A DNA stretch of 64,000 bases, taken from positions 186,001-250,000 of the forward strand of contig CAIOFV010000105.1 of assembly GCA_903857665.1 (NCBI GenBank). The letters are read 5' to 3'. A program made the position numbers and the translations under genes. This document shows, piece by piece, positions 25,535-34,883 of this stretch. This stretch comes from an uncultured Myxococcales bacterium. Its GTDB lineage: Bacteria; Myxococcota_A; UBA9042; DTJE01. A model generated the notes under the pieces. The model was not told the DNA's origin. It made no database searches and saw nothing but the letters and a program-made list of their open reading frames with translations. The number at the start of each line of letters is the position of its first letter. Position 1 is the stretch's first letter.

Positions 25535-26971
25535 TTACCAGACGCCGGTCGTCAGGAACTCGTGCATGGACTTCGCGGCCTTGCGCCCCTCGCCCATCGC
25601 GAGGATGACGGTCGCGGCCCCCAGCACGATGTCGCCGCCGGCCCACACGCCGCGCAGCGTGGTCTTGGCCGAGTCCTTGTCCGCGGTGATGTTGCCCCAC
25701 TTGTTGGTCTGGATCTGCGGGGTCGCCCGGGGTACCAGGGGGTTCGGGCCGTTGCCGATGGACACGACCACGACGTCGGCCGGGATGACGAATTCGCTGC
25801 CCTGGAGCGGCACGGGGCGCCGGCGGCCGCTGGCGTCGGGCTCGCCCAGCTCCATGCGCAGGCACTTCACGCCGGTGACCCACGAGTTCTCGTCCCCCAG
25901 GATCTCGATGGAATCCTGCAGCATCCGGAACTCGACACCCTCCTCCTTGGCGTGGTGGACCTCCTCCACGCGGGCGGGCATCTCGGCCAGGGACCGCCGG
26001 TACAGGATCGTCGATGTTTCCGCGCCCAGGCGCAGGGCCGTGCGGGCCGAATCCATCGCCACGTTGCCGCCGCCGAATACCACCACATGCTTGCCGCGCA
26101 GGATCGGCGTGTCCGACCGCTCCGGGAAACCGTACGCGTCCATCAGGTTCGCGCGCGTCAGGTACTCGTTGGCCGAGTAGACGCCCAGCAGGTTCTCGCC
26201 CGGGATCTTCTTGAACATCGGCAGGCCCGCGCCGGTGGCGACGAAGATCGCCTCGAACCCCTCGTCGAACAGGTCCAGGATGCCCTTCGACTTGCCCACC
26301 GCGACGTTGCACTCCAGGTGCAGGCCGCGCTGGACCAGGCCCTCGACCTCGCGCTCGACGATCTTCTTGGGCAGCCGGAATTCCGGGATCCCGTACACCA
26401 GCACGCCGCCCGCCCGGTGCAGGGCCTCGTACATCGTCACGTCATGGCCCATCGCCAGCAGGTCGCCCGCGGCGGTCAGGCCCGCGGGCCCGGCGCCCAC
26501 GATCGCCACCTTGTGGCCCGTGGACGCGACCTTCTTGAACTCCGCCTCGGGGTGGTTCGCCATGTCCCAGTCGGCGACGAAGCGCTCCAGCTTGCCGATC
26601 TGCACGCTCTTGGCCGTGTCTTTCAGGGACTTCGCGACCATGCACACGACCTGGCACTGGTCCTCCTGCGGGCAGACGCGTCCGCAAACGGCGGGCAGGC
26701 AGTTCGTTTCCTTGATCTTCAGCGCGGCCTCGTGGAACTTCCCTTCGGCCACCAGCGCGATGAAGCCGGGGATGTCCACCGACACCGGGCAGCCCTTCAC
26801 GCAGAACGTGTTCTTGCACATCAGGCAGCGTTTCGCTTCCGTCATCGCCTGCTCGGGCGTGTAGCCCAGCGGCACCTCGCGGATGTTGTGGCGGCGCTCC
26901 TGCGGCGGTTGTTCCGCCATCGGGGTCGGGGGAATCTGCAGCCGTTCCTTGTTGGTCAATCCCTCAGCCAT
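25535..26971 (-). CDS. NADPH-dependent glutamate synthase small-chain-like flavoprotein (NfnB/SudA/GltD family)
   Basis: A 478-residue flavoprotein. The N-terminal cysteine sets CLMCKNTFCVKGCPVSVDIP and CGRVCPQEDQCQ bind two [4Fe-4S] clusters; FAD- and NADPH-binding Rossmann motifs follow (VAIVGAGPAGLTAAGDL; HVVVFGGGNVAMDSA), then the C-terminal GDIVLGAATVILAMGEGRKAA. Alone it resembles GltD, but glutamate synthase large chain is absent. The gene directly upstream, overlapping by 8 bp, encodes the ferredoxin-NADP reductase-like partner, the arrangement of NfnAB (electron-bifurcating transhydrogenase) and SudAB (sulfide dehydrogenase). Which of these applies cannot be decided from sequence. 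Confidence 0.88.
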   Translation of the reverse strand: MAEGLTNKERLQIPPTPMAEQPPQERRHNIREVPLGYTPEQAMTEAKRCLMCKNTFCVKGCPVSVDIPGFIALVAEGKFHEAALKIKETNCLPAVCGRVCPQEDQCQVVCMVAKSLKDTAKSVQIGKLERFVADWDMANHPEAEFKKVASTGHKVAIVGAGPAGLTAAGDLLAMGHDVTMYEALHRAGGVLVYGIPEFRLPKKIVEREVEGLVQRGLHLECNVAVGKSKGILDLFDEGFEAIFVATGAGLPMFKKIPGENLLGVYSANEYLTRANLMDAYGFPERSDTPILRGKHVVVFGGGNVAMDSARTALRLGAETSTILYRRSLAEMPARVEEVHHAKEEGVEFRMLQDSIEILGDENSWVTGVKCLRMELGEPDASGRRRPVPLQGSEFVIPADVVVVSIGNGPNPLVPRATPQIQTNKWGNITADKDSAKTTLRGVWAGGDIVLGAATVILAMGEGRKAAKSMHEFLTTGVW

Positions 26972-27833
26972 GGTGGGCCTCCTTCGCGCGTTCCTCCAGC
27001 CTGCACTTGTGCCCGTCCTTGAAGGCCGCGTAGGCCTCCTTCTCGTAGGCCACGTACATGCGCTGGCGACGCATCATCTCGTCGAAGTCCACCAGGTGCC
27101 CGTCGAACTCCGGCCCGTCCACGCACACGAACTTCGATTCGCCCCCGACCGTGACGCGGCACCCGCCGCACATCCCCGTGCCGTCCACCATGATGGTGTT
27201 CAGGCTGACCAGCGTGTGGACGCCGTATCCCTTCGTCAGCAGCGAAACCATCTTCATCATGATCGGCGGGCCGATGGCGACCACCAGGTCCACCTTCACG
27301 CCGCCGTCCAGCAGGCGCTTCAGCGCGTCGGTCACGAAGCCCTTCTCGCCGTAGGACCCGTCGTCGGTCATCAGGATCACCTCGTCGCTGGCGGCCCGCA
27401 TCTCGGCCTCCATGATGACGAGGTCCTTGCGCCGGGCGCCGATGATCGTGATGACCTTGTTGCCCGCCGCCTTCATGGCCTGCGCGATGGGATGGGACGG
27501 GGCGACGCCGATGCCGCCTCCAATCATCACCACGGTGCCCACGTTCGTGATGTGGGTGGGCTGTCCCAGCGGGCCCGCGATATCCGTCAACCGGCCGCCG
27601 GGCTCGATCAGGCTCATTTCGGCCGTCGTCCGGCCGACCACCTGGTAGATCAGGGTCACGGTGCCCGTTTCAGCGTCCGCATCCGCGATGGTCAGGGGGA
27701 TGCGCTCCCTCCCCGCACCGGGCCGCACGATGACGAACTGCCCTGCATGACGGTACCGGGCCACGTCCGGGGCCACCACCACCATGCGGAACACGTCGGG
27801 CGCGATGGGCTCGTTGATCAGGACACCAGCCAT
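26964..27833 (-). CDS. Ferredoxin-NADP+ reductase-like subunit (NfnA/SudB family)
   Basis: A 289-residue FAD/NAD(P)-binding reductase of the dihydroorotate dehydrogenase electron-transfer type. Residues 1-100 form the FAD-binding barrel (FVIVRPGAGRERIPLTIADAD); residues 100-220 the nucleotide fold (VVMIGGGIGVAPSHPIAQAM). The C-terminal C-x-x-C pattern MCGGCRV followed by VCVDGPEFDGH is the [2Fe-2S] site. It partners the overlapping GltD-like gene. The start chosen is an ATG after GGCGGAGG; an upstream in-frame start would add 11 charged residues. Confidence 0.87.
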   Translation of the reverse strand: MAGVLINEPIAPDVFRMVVVAPDVARYRHAGQFVIVRPGAGRERIPLTIADADAETGTVTLIYQVVGRTTAEMSLIEPGGRLTDIAGPLGQPTHITNVGTVVMIGGGIGVAPSHPIAQAMKAAGNKVITIIGARRKDLVIMEAEMRAASDEVILMTDDGSYGEKGFVTDALKRLLDGGVKVDLVVAIGPPIMMKMVSLLTKGYGVHTLVSLNTIMVDGTGMCGGCRVTVGGESKFVCVDGPEFDGHLVDFDEMMRRQRMYVAYEKEAYAAFKDGHKCRLEERAKEAHHG

Positions 27834-27957
27834 GGTCGCCTCCGCCTTCGCTTCGGGTTCATCCAAGCCCCACCGGGGCCGGTTTCGCGGGATACTGTCA
27901 GAAGTACCAGGGAAGATGCAAGGAGGAACGGGGTGGGGGCGGGCGATTCACAAGATC

Positions 27958-29820
27958 TCAGTCGCCTTCAGGCGCGGGTACCGGGGGCCTCGCCTTCGCG
28001 CCCTTGCCGCCGGTGATCTTCTGCATCAACGATTCTTCCCGGGTCCTGGCCTCGTCCCGGATCATCGCCTGCAGGGCCTCCTTCTCGACGAACCGGCCAT
28101 CCGCCGCGGCCTTCGCCTTCAGGGAGTTGCACCACTCGCGCCAGTATCCCTGCTTCTTCAGGGGCAGGAACTCCGCCTTCGCCGCGGCAATCTCGTCGGC
28201 CGAAGGCTCCCCGGCCGGAGTCGCCCCCTTCAGGCGCAGCACCACCAGGCGGTTGGCGCCGGGCAGCGCGAACACCTTCGCGGCGACCGGCTTCTCAAGA
28301 GTCAGCGCCTCGGCAGCCTTCGCCAGTTCGGGCGACTCGCCCAGGCCGGGCAGCGCGCCGGGCGAATAGTCCGCGATCCCCGACAGCGAAGAGGGCATCG
28401 CGGGCACGGCGCCGGTCTCGCCGACCTGCACCGGGGTGGCCGGCGCGAATGCCGCGTTGGCCTCGGCAGCGACGTCCGCCAGCGCCTTCGACGAGTCCGC
28501 CTGCACCCGGGCCAGCACGTCGTTGGCGACCTGCTCCGCGCGGCTCTTGGCGCGGTCCCTGGCGATCATCGTCGCGGCCAGCTCGCCCTTGACGGCATCG
28601 AACGTCCGCTCCTGCTTGGGCTGGACGCCCTGCAGCAGGACCAGGAAGAAGGCCGAGTCGCCTTCAATCACGCCGGAGGCCGTACGAGGCTGGAGCCGCG
28701 CCAGCGCGGCGGCAACCGCCGGGTCCGTCAGGGACGCCACGGCCTGCGCGGGCAGCGGAGCCTCGACCCGGCCGCCCCGTTCCTTCGTCAGGGAATCGTC
28801 CGACGACTTCGTGGCCGCATCGGAGAACGTCGCCACCAGGGCGTCGCCCGTCTTGCCCTGCAGCTCCGCAGCGATGCCGGCGGCGCGCTGCTTCGCGTCT
28901 TCGCGGGCCTGTTTCAGGCCGGCCTGCTGCTCGGGATCCTCGATGGAGGCCATCACGCGGCGCGACGGGGCGGAAACGCGGATCAACTGGTAGTCGAACG
29001 CCTCGTCCCGCTGGTACTCGGCCTTGTGCTCCTCGAAGTACTTCTTCGCCGGCTCCTCGTTCGCGACCAGCCAGGAAGCGGCCTGCTCGGCCGAGGGCTT
29101 CAGGGCGTCCGCGAGAGCCTGGGGATCCACCTCGAGGTAGTCGTATGTCCGGGTCGCCTTGCGCTTCGACGCGACGTAGCGCGCCTCGCGGTCCGACACC
29201 GACACGCCCGCCGTCACGAGGTCGATCATCTTTTCGCGAAGGATCTCGCGGCCGACGAACTCCTCGAACCGACCCAGCGAGGTCCGAAGGCCGTAGCGAA
29301 CGTAGTTCTCGTAGGACTTCTTGCGGAACTGGCCATTCGATGGGTCCGTGAAGTCGCCCACGATGCGCGCGCGGATCTCGTCCGGCGACGGCCGCAGGCC
29401 CAGCGTTTCGGCCTCGTCCGAAACCAGCAGCGTTTCGGCGAGGTCGTCGGCGACCTTGCGGACCTTCAGATCGGACACCATCCGCGGGTCCGGGACGTAC
29501 GGGGCGTACTTCGGCTCGCCGCGCAGGCGGGCGAACCGGGTCGACCGGTACACCATCTCGGCCTGGAACGCCTTCGGGTCCATGCCGGACGACAGGGAGG
29601 GGGCGTCGGCCGTCAGGGCCATGCCCATGGCCAGCATCGACCCGTCCACGACGGTCTTCCCGACCTGGGCCAGGGACGAATCCGACACCCTCTGGGTCTT
29701 CCCGCCGCATCCGACGTCCGTGCTCCCCATGTTGAAGGTGAACACGAACACCACGATGATGATCCCGAAGAGGACGTAAATGATCACGGAACGCGAATGT
29801 TTACGAAGACCTGCCAGCAT
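27958..29820 (-). CDS. PpiD/SurA-N-like membrane-anchored periplasmic chaperone
   Basis: A 620-residue protein with one N-terminal membrane helix (SVIIYVLFGIIIVVFVFTF) after a short basic segment, then a large helical, charged periplasmic part. Architecture and the SurA_N-like helical region (residues 150-260, for example EIRARIVGDFTDPSNGQFRK) are those of PpiD, the SecYEG-associated chaperone. I do not see a well-conserved parvulin active site, so isomerase activity is doubtful. The ATG at the start of MLAGLRKHSRS was chosen over an upstream one because it begins the basic-hydrophobic anchor. The 72-bp element lies about 75 bp upstream. Confidence 0.8.
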   Translation of the reverse strand: MLAGLRKHSRSVIIYVLFGIIIVVFVFTFNMGSTDVGCGGKTQRVSDSSLAQVGKTVVDGSMLAMGMALTADAPSLSSGMDPKAFQAEMVYRSTRFARLRGEPKYAPYVPDPRMVSDLKVRKVADDLAETLLVSDEAETLGLRPSPDEIRARIVGDFTDPSNGQFRKKSYENYVRYGLRTSLGRFEEFVGREILREKMIDLVTAGVSVSDREARYVASKRKATRTYDYLEVDPQALADALKPSAEQAASWLVANEEPAKKYFEEHKAEYQRDEAFDYQLIRVSAPSRRVMASIEDPEQQAGLKQAREDAKQRAAGIAAELQGKTGDALVATFSDAATKSSDDSLTKERGGRVEAPLPAQAVASLTDPAVAAALARLQPRTASGVIEGDSAFFLVLLQGVQPKQERTFDAVKGELAATMIARDRAKSRAEQVANDVLARVQADSSKALADVAAEANAAFAPATPVQVGETGAVPAMPSSLSGIADYSPGALPGLGESPELAKAAEALTLEKPVAAKVFALPGANRLVVLRLKGATPAGEPSADEIAAAKAEFLPLKKQGYWREWCNSLKAKAAADGRFVEKEALQAMIRDEARTREESLMQKITGGKGAKARPPVPAPEGD

Positions 29821-29896
29821 AGGGCCCCGTTCCTCCGGCCATTGGGCCGCAGGATGGTACTCCATGGGCACGGCGAAGGCAACCAACCTCCCAACT

Positions 29897-29968
29897 CACC
29901 CGAGCGAGCAGACGAAGGCGACGGGTCTCCGAAGGAAACTCTCGCCGCAGACGAAGCCGCCTCGGGTG
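29897..29968. repeat. 72-bp dispersed element, copy 3
   Basis: Ends CACCCGAG (29897-29904) and CTCGGGTG (29961-29968) are perfect inverted repeats, and the internal blocks GGCGACGGGT and AACTCTCGCCGCAGACGAAG are shared with the other copies. It lies in the divergent ppiD-ribBA spacer. An AT-richer patch with a good -10 (TACAAT, 29993-29998) starts right after it, so the element abuts the ribBA promoter region. Confidence 0.7.
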
Positions 29969-30056
29969 CATCCAATGATTGCACCATTGATGTACAATCC
30001 CGCCGCCCCGGGGCAGACGGCCGGGGGCGGGCGCTCGGGCGCCGGGGAGGACGGGA

Positions 30057-31268
30057 ATGGCACCGCGGCACGGCAGTTCGACCATCGACGAGGCCATCGA
30101 GGCGTTCCGCCTGGGCCGGATGGTCATCATCGTCGATGACGAGGCCCGCGAAAACGAAGGCGACATCGCGCTCGCCGCCGAAATGGCGACGCCGGACGCC
30201 ATCAACCGCATCACCAAGATCGCGTCGGGCCTGGTCTGCGTGGCGATGACCCCCGAGGCCGTGGACCGCATCGGCATCCCCATGATGTCCCATCGCAACA
30301 CGTCGCATTTCGGCGCGGCCTTCACCGTGTCCGTGGATGCCCGGATCGGGACGTCGACCGGCATCTCGGCCTTCGATCGCGCCCGGACCGTGGAGGCGTT
30401 GCTGAAGGACGACGCGGTGATGGACGATTTCGTGGTCCCGGGCCACGTGTTCCCGCTGCGGGCGGTGCAGGGGGGCGTCCTCAAGCGCGCGGGCCAGACG
30501 GAAGCCGCGGCGGACCTGGCCCGGCTGGCCGGCCTGAAGCCGGCGGCGGTGGTCTGCCAGATCCTGGACGACGCGGGGGAACCGGCCCGGATGGACGCCC
30601 TGAGGGTGCTGGGCGAGGCGCAGGGCATCCCGATCATCAGCGTGGCCGACCTGATCGCGTTCCGGTACCGGAAGGAACTGCTGGTGCGGCAGGCGGGACG
30701 GGCAACGGTGCACACCTCGTACGGCGAGTTCACGTGCCTGATCTACGAGGACTCGCTGGCGTCCACCGCCCATATCGCGATGGTCCGGGGCGAAATCGCG
30801 TCGGATCGGCCCACCCTGGTCCGGGTCCACAGCGAGTGCCTGACCGGCGACGTGTTCCACTCCCAGCGGTGCGACTGCGGCCCCCAACTGCAGGCGGCGC
30901 TGGCCCGCATCGCGGCCGAGGGCGGGGCCCTGGTGTACCTGCGGCAGGAGGGGCGCGGGATCGGGATCCTCAACAAGGTGCGCGCTTACGCGCTGCAGGA
31001 CGAGGGGCTGGACACCGTCGAGGCGAACACCCACCTCGGTTTCGACGCGGACCTGCGGGACTACGGCATCGGGGCGCAGATCCTGGCCCACCTGGGCGTG
31101 CGGAAGATGCGTCTGCTGACCAACAACCCCAAGAAGATCGTGGGCATCTCGGGCTACGGCCTCGAGGTCGTCGAACGCGTCCCGATCGTCATCGAGCCCC
31201 GCCACGAAAAGGACCGCCGCTACCTGGAAACCAAGCGTTCCCGGATGGGCCACCTGCTCGATAAATAG
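30057..31268 (+). CDS. ribBA: RibBA: DHBP synthase (probably degenerate) fused to GTP cyclohydrolase II
   Basis: A 403-residue riboflavin-pathway protein. Residues 1-205 are the 3,4-dihydroxy-2-butanone-4-phosphate synthase domain ([27 protein letters not shown]). Residues 206-403 are GTP cyclohydrolase II with intact zinc and catalytic blocks ([41 protein letters not shown]). Two invariant residues of the first domain differ: the usual GHTEA reads GQTEA, and the usual CEI reads CQI. Those His and Glu are metal and catalytic residues, so this half may be inactive and the protein may serve mainly as GTP cyclohydrolase II. SD GGGGAGGA precedes the ATG. Confidence 0.9.
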   Translation: MAPRHGSSTIDEAIEAFRLGRMVIIVDDEARENEGDIALAAEMATPDAINRITKIASGLVCVAMTPEAVDRIGIPMMSHRNTSHFGAAFTVSVDARIGTSTGISAFDRARTVEALLKDDAVMDDFVVPGHVFPLRAVQGGVLKRAGQTEAAADLARLAGLKPAAVVCQILDDAGEPARMDALRVLGEAQGIPIISVADLIAFRYRKELLVRQAGRATVHTSYGEFTCLIYEDSLASTAHIAMVRGEIASDRPTLVRVHSECLTGDVFHSQRCDCGPQLQAALARIAAEGGALVYLRQEGRGIGILNKVRAYALQDEGLDTVEANTHLGFDADLRDYGIGAQILAHLGVRKMRLLTNNPKKIVGISGYGLEVVERVPIVIEPRHEKDRRYLETKRSRMGHLLDK

Positions 31269-31398
31269 ATCGCCGTCACGGCAGCCTTCCCTTCCTCGTT
31301 CACGGCTACGTACCCGTCCCCGTACCCGTCCCCGGACAAACGCACCGCCGTTTCGTCGTCCGCCGGTTTCGAGGAGGAAGAGGAGAGAAGGGAGGAAA

Positions 31399-31427
31399 CC
31401 CGGCCGGACAGGTCGTCCGGCCGGGTC
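31399..31427. terminator. Bidirectional terminator-type hairpin
   Basis: A perfect 12-bp stem (ACCCGGCCGGAC / GTCCGGCCGGGT) with a 5-nt loop lies between the convergent ribBA and Cys-rich lipoprotein genes. No strong U-tract is present on either side. Confidence 0.65.
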
Positions 31428-31454
31428 GAAGTCAACCGAAGCAGACGCCGAAGG

Positions 31455-33209
31455 CTAGATGCCGCCGAGCAGGCTGGTGAGCAGTTGCGTGACATCGACG
31501 CAGACCTTGTCCGGCATGGTCGAGGGCTTTACGCCGCCAGGGCACAGCATGTCGGACAGGATCGGGATCGAGCACAGCCCGTCCGTGCTGGTGCAGGGCT
31601 TGCCGCCCAGGCAGGCGTGGGAGTCGTCGCACGTGCAGTAGCCGCCCGTGCTGGGGATGGCGCCGCCCATGCCGCCCAGGCTGCCGAACAGCGACGACAG
31701 GACGTCGTAGCAGGTCTGGCCCGCGGCGCAGCAGGAGGTCGTGCCGTCGCAAGCGCCCGACGCGTCGTAGCAGAAGCCGCCGACCGAACCGCTGCACACC
31801 AGCGAGGTGCCGCTGCTGTTGGGCGGGCAGTCCGCGTCGGTCGAGCAGGGCGAGGCACATTGGGTGTTTCCGCCGCACACGTTGCCGGTGGAGTCGATAC
31901 ACGCGTACGTGGGATCGCCGGTGCAGGTGCAGGATCCGCTCGAGTCGAGGGCGAGGCAGTCCGAGGTGGTCCCGCACTGCACGCAGGTCGGGACGTTGCT
32001 GACGGTCACGCAGACCGGGAACGACGTGCCCGAGCACTGGCCGTTGCAGGCGTCCTGAACGCCGTCGCACGTGTGGTTCGTGCAGGTGCCGGTTGCCCCG
32101 CTCAGGCCTGCGCAGTCCGCATCGACGCAGCAGTTCTGGCAGGTGCCGTCGGTGCACTCCTTGAGGCTCCCGCACTTGCCGGTGATCTTCTTGCACTTAT
32201 GATCGACGGTGATGTCGCAGGTTTCGCCCTGCACGGTGCAGTGGCTGTTGTTCAGGCAGGCGTAGCAGGACTTGCCGTCGGGGGACGGGAACGGGGTCGC
32301 CGCGGCGCAGCCGCCGCAGGTGTCGCCGACCGGCTGGCAGAGCTGCACGCCCTTCTCGGTGGTGCCGCACGTGAAGTTGGTGGTGTCGGAGCAGGGCGTG
32401 GTGCCCGAGCACTCCGGCACGCACGCGCCGGTCGCGGAACCGGTCTTCTTGTAGCAGCGCAGGTTGACGTCGCAATCGAAGTCGTAGGTGCAATAGTCGC
32501 ACAGCCCCTTGGGGTCCTTGCAGAGGCCCGACGTGAAGTCGCAGGTCTTGCCGGTGTCGCAGGGGGTGTCCACCGCGCAGGTCACGCAGTTGTAGGACAC
32601 GGGCAGGCAGGACTTGCTGGCCGTGGAGGAGGCGTAGCAGATGAAGGAGCGCGGGCAGTCGCCGTCGGTGGTGCACCCCGACAGGCAGTGCTTGGTGGCG
32701 CCGACCGGCAGGCACTTGGAGTTGGTGCCGCAATCCCCGTCCGCCGTGCAGGACGTGCAGTTCAAAACGCCGCCGGTGCCCGGGTCCGTGGCCGTGTCGA
32801 GCGGCGTCGTGCCGTCCGTGGCATTGTCCACCACGGTCCCGTCACGAACGGTATCGCCGACGACCGGAGTGTCGCCGATGACGTCATCGGTCGTGACACC
32901 CTTGATACACAGGCCGCCCACGCAGTCGAACCCGGTCGTGCAGGACAGTTCTGCCGTGCCGCACTGCAGCGCGGTGCAGAACCGCTTGGAGGCGTCCATC
33001 TTCAGGGTCGCGCCATCGACGCAGATGTCCGTGCCGTTGCAGTCGGCCGTGCCGTTGCAGGGCCGCTGGCCGCACTTCAAGGACTGGCATACGTTGCCCG
33101 CCGTGCAATCCGAGCTGACCGTACACTTGGTGTTGTCGCTGCTGGAATTACAGGCAGCCAGCGCCCCGGCGATGCTCAGCATCACCAACAGAACCCACAT
33201 CTTCCTCAT
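31455..33209 (-). CDS. Large Cys-rich lipoprotein with Dickkopf-like repeats
   Basis: A 584-residue lipoprotein (lipobox GALAAC at residue 20) with several dozen cysteines in short repeats of the type C-T-x-D-x-D-C and C-x(4-6)-C-x(3)-C (SCTADGDCGTNSKCLP, GCTTDGDCPRSFICY, PCSTDADCPPNSSG). A Thr/Asp-rich linker lies around residues 105-145. The C terminus (LLTSLLGGI) is hydrophobic. Such proteins are characteristic of myxobacterial surfaces; their roles are unknown. It is noticeably less GC-rich at third positions than neighbouring genes in Thr/Ser codons. ATG after AAAGGAG; strong promoter upstream. Confidence 0.82.
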   Translation of the reverse strand: MRKMWVLLVMLSIAGALAACNSSSDNTKCTVSSDCTAGNVCQSLKCGQRPCNGTADCNGTDICVDGATLKMDASKRFCTALQCGTAELSCTTGFDCVGGLCIKGVTTDDVIGDTPVVGDTVRDGTVVDNATDGTTPLDTATDPGTGGVLNCTSCTADGDCGTNSKCLPVGATKHCLSGCTTDGDCPRSFICYASSTASKSCLPVSYNCVTCAVDTPCDTGKTCDFTSGLCKDPKGLCDYCTYDFDCDVNLRCYKKTGSATGACVPECSGTTPCSDTTNFTCGTTEKGVQLCQPVGDTCGGCAAATPFPSPDGKSCYACLNNSHCTVQGETCDITVDHKCKKITGKCGSLKECTDGTCQNCCVDADCAGLSGATGTCTNHTCDGVQDACNGQCSGTSFPVCVTVSNVPTCVQCGTTSDCLALDSSGSCTCTGDPTYACIDSTGNVCGGNTQCASPCSTDADCPPNSSGTSLVCSGSVGGFCYDASGACDGTTSCCAAGQTCYDVLSSLFGSLGGMGGAIPSTGGYCTCDDSHACLGGKPCTSTDGLCSIPILSDMLCPGGVKPSTMPDKVCVDVTQLLTSLLGGI

Positions 33210-33255
33210 GGTGCCACTCCTTTCAGGACCCTGCCCAGGGAAACAAGCCTCGCGG

Positions 33256-33285
33256 ATTGTAAAGGAAACGGCCGGGGGGTTTCAA
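33256..33285 (-). promoter_or_regulatory. Promoter of the Cys-rich lipoprotein gene
   Basis: Minus strand TTGAAA (33280-33285), 18 bp, TACAAT (33256-33261): five of six matches in each hexamer. Confidence 0.6.
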
Positions 33286-33361
33286 CTGTTTCCGAAACTT
33301 TTCCGCAGATCGGCCTCCTGGCTCGATTCCTTGCCGGGCCCTGTCGATCCGTTCGAACCGG

Positions 33362-33391
33362 TTGACATGCGCCTGCCTCCGGTGGTACCTG
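33362..33391 (+). promoter_or_regulatory. Possible promoter of the M23 peptidase gene
   Basis: A perfect TTGACA (33362-33367) followed after 18 bp by TACCTG (33386-33391); the -10 is weak. The start codon is about 90 bp further on. Confidence 0.35.
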
Positions 33392-33482
33392 TACACGTTG
33401 CCCCTGGACCGCGCCCGGGTCCGGTCCAGGATGTAAGGCTCCGTCATGGTTGAATAAACCCTGGCGGATGCATGGAGGTCCG

Positions 33483-34820
33483 GTGACCTACGAAAAGCCG
33501 TTGTACCTGCGAGGCGTGCACGCTCCCCGTCGCGGCGGGCTGAACCTGCTGGCGTCCGCGGGATTCGTGATCGCGATCGTCGTCGCCAACTGGCTCGTGT
33601 TCTTCCACGGCGACGCCGCGCCCCAGCCGACGCTCGACGAGCGGCTGGCGAAGCCGGTCGAAATCCTCCCGGCCGATGCGCTGCTGCCCCCGACGGACAC
33701 GCGGGAAACCCCGACGACCCGCGTGGTCGAAGGGACGCTCGCCCGCGGCGAAACGCCGGCCCAGGCCCTGGTGCGGCTGGGCGCCAACCCGGCCAGCGCG
33801 CAGTCCGCCCTGAACGCCTCCGCGCGGCACCTGGACATGCGGACCCTCCGGGCCGGCCAGAAGATCGTGGCCGGCCTGCTTCCCGACGGCGCCGTGCATT
33901 CCGTGACCCTCCCGGTGGATGAAACCACGTACGTCGAATCGATCCGCGGCGAGGACGGCTTCTCGGCCCGCCGCCAGGAAATCGCGACGGACAAGGAAAC
34001 GGTCGAGTTCGCGTGCGTCGTGCGCGGTTCCTTGTACGAAAGCCTCCAGCGCTGCGGCGCGGACATCGCGCTGGCGCCGGTGGCGGCCGACCTGCTGGGC
34101 GCGCAGGTGGACTTCTTCACGGACAGCCGGCGCGGCGACATCCTTCGCGTGATCGTCGACAAGGAAAGCGCAGGCGGGCGCTTCCTCCGGTACGGCCGGG
34201 TCCACGGCATGACGTACGAAGGCCGCCTCGCCAACGCGTCGGCCTTCGCGGTCGACCAGGCGGACGGATCGGTCAGGTACTTCGACGCCGACGGCAACGC
34301 CGCCGAGCGCGTGTTCCTGCGCAGCCCCCTGAAGTACACCCGCATCTCGTCGGACTTCACGCTGCGGCGCCTGCACCCGATCCTCCACGCCTACACGCCC
34401 CATCGCGCCATGGACTACGCGGCCCCCAAGGGCACGCCGGTGTTCGCGGTCGGCGACGGGAAGATCGTGGCGATGGGGAAGAAGGGCGCGGCCGGCAACA
34501 TGCTGGTGCTGCAGCACGAGGGCGGCCTGCAGACGTACTACGCGCACCTGTCGTCCTACACCAAGGGCCTGAAGGTCGGCGACAAGGTGCCAAAGCGCAT
34601 GCTGATCGCGGCCGTGGGTTCGACGGGCCGCTCGACCGGCCCGCACCTGCACTTCGCAGTGGCGAAGGACGGCCAGTTCGTGCACCCGAGGGCGCTCCAG
34701 GAGGTCCGCGGCCAGCGGCTTCCCGAGGCGCAACTGAACGATTTCAAGGCGCGCGTGGGGAACCTCGTGGGTCGCCTGAAGGCCCTCCCCGTCAAGGGCA
34801 ACGATTCCACGCAGTCCTAG
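33483..34820 (+). CDS. M23-family murein endopeptidase (LytM/MepM-like), membrane anchored
   Basis: A protein of about 445 residues. A membrane helix (LNLLASAGFVIAIVVANWLVFF) lies near the N terminus, followed by a linker, then an OapA/LysM-like peptidoglycan-binding segment (residues about 80-150). The LytM domain has HRAMDYAAPKGTPVFAVGDG (first His and Asp ligands), YYAHLSSY and the closing GPHLHF motif with HxH. All zinc ligands look intact, so it should cleave peptidoglycan cross-bridges. The start is a choice: GTG at 33483 has GGAGGT just upstream; ATG at 33468 in the same frame has no SD but adds five residues. Confidence 0.87.
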   Translation: MTYEKPLYLRGVHAPRRGGLNLLASAGFVIAIVVANWLVFFHGDAAPQPTLDERLAKPVEILPADALLPPTDTRETPTTRVVEGTLARGETPAQALVRLGANPASAQSALNASARHLDMRTLRAGQKIVAGLLPDGAVHSVTLPVDETTYVESIRGEDGFSARRQEIATDKETVEFACVVRGSLYESLQRCGADIALAPVAADLLGAQVDFFTDSRRGDILRVIVDKESAGGRFLRYGRVHGMTYEGRLANASAFAVDQADGSVRYFDADGNAAERVFLRSPLKYTRISSDFTLRRLHPILHAYTPHRAMDYAAPKGTPVFAVGDGKIVAMGKKGAAGNMLVLQHEGGLQTYYAHLSSYTKGLKVGDKVPKRMLIAAVGSTGRSTGPHLHFAVAKDGQFVHPRALQEVRGQRLPEAQLNDFKARVGNLVGRLKALPVKGNDSTQS

Positions 34821-34883
34821 TCCACCCGATAGCCTCCCCCGGATTCTTCTGCTCGCTGGAAATGAAAGGCGTGAGTTCGTGGT

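Noticed and set aside
25535..26971. Glutamate synthase small subunit (gltD).
   Set aside because: The glutamate synthase large chain is absent and the overlapping partner is an NfnA/SudB-type reductase, so the NfnAB/SudAB reading fits better.
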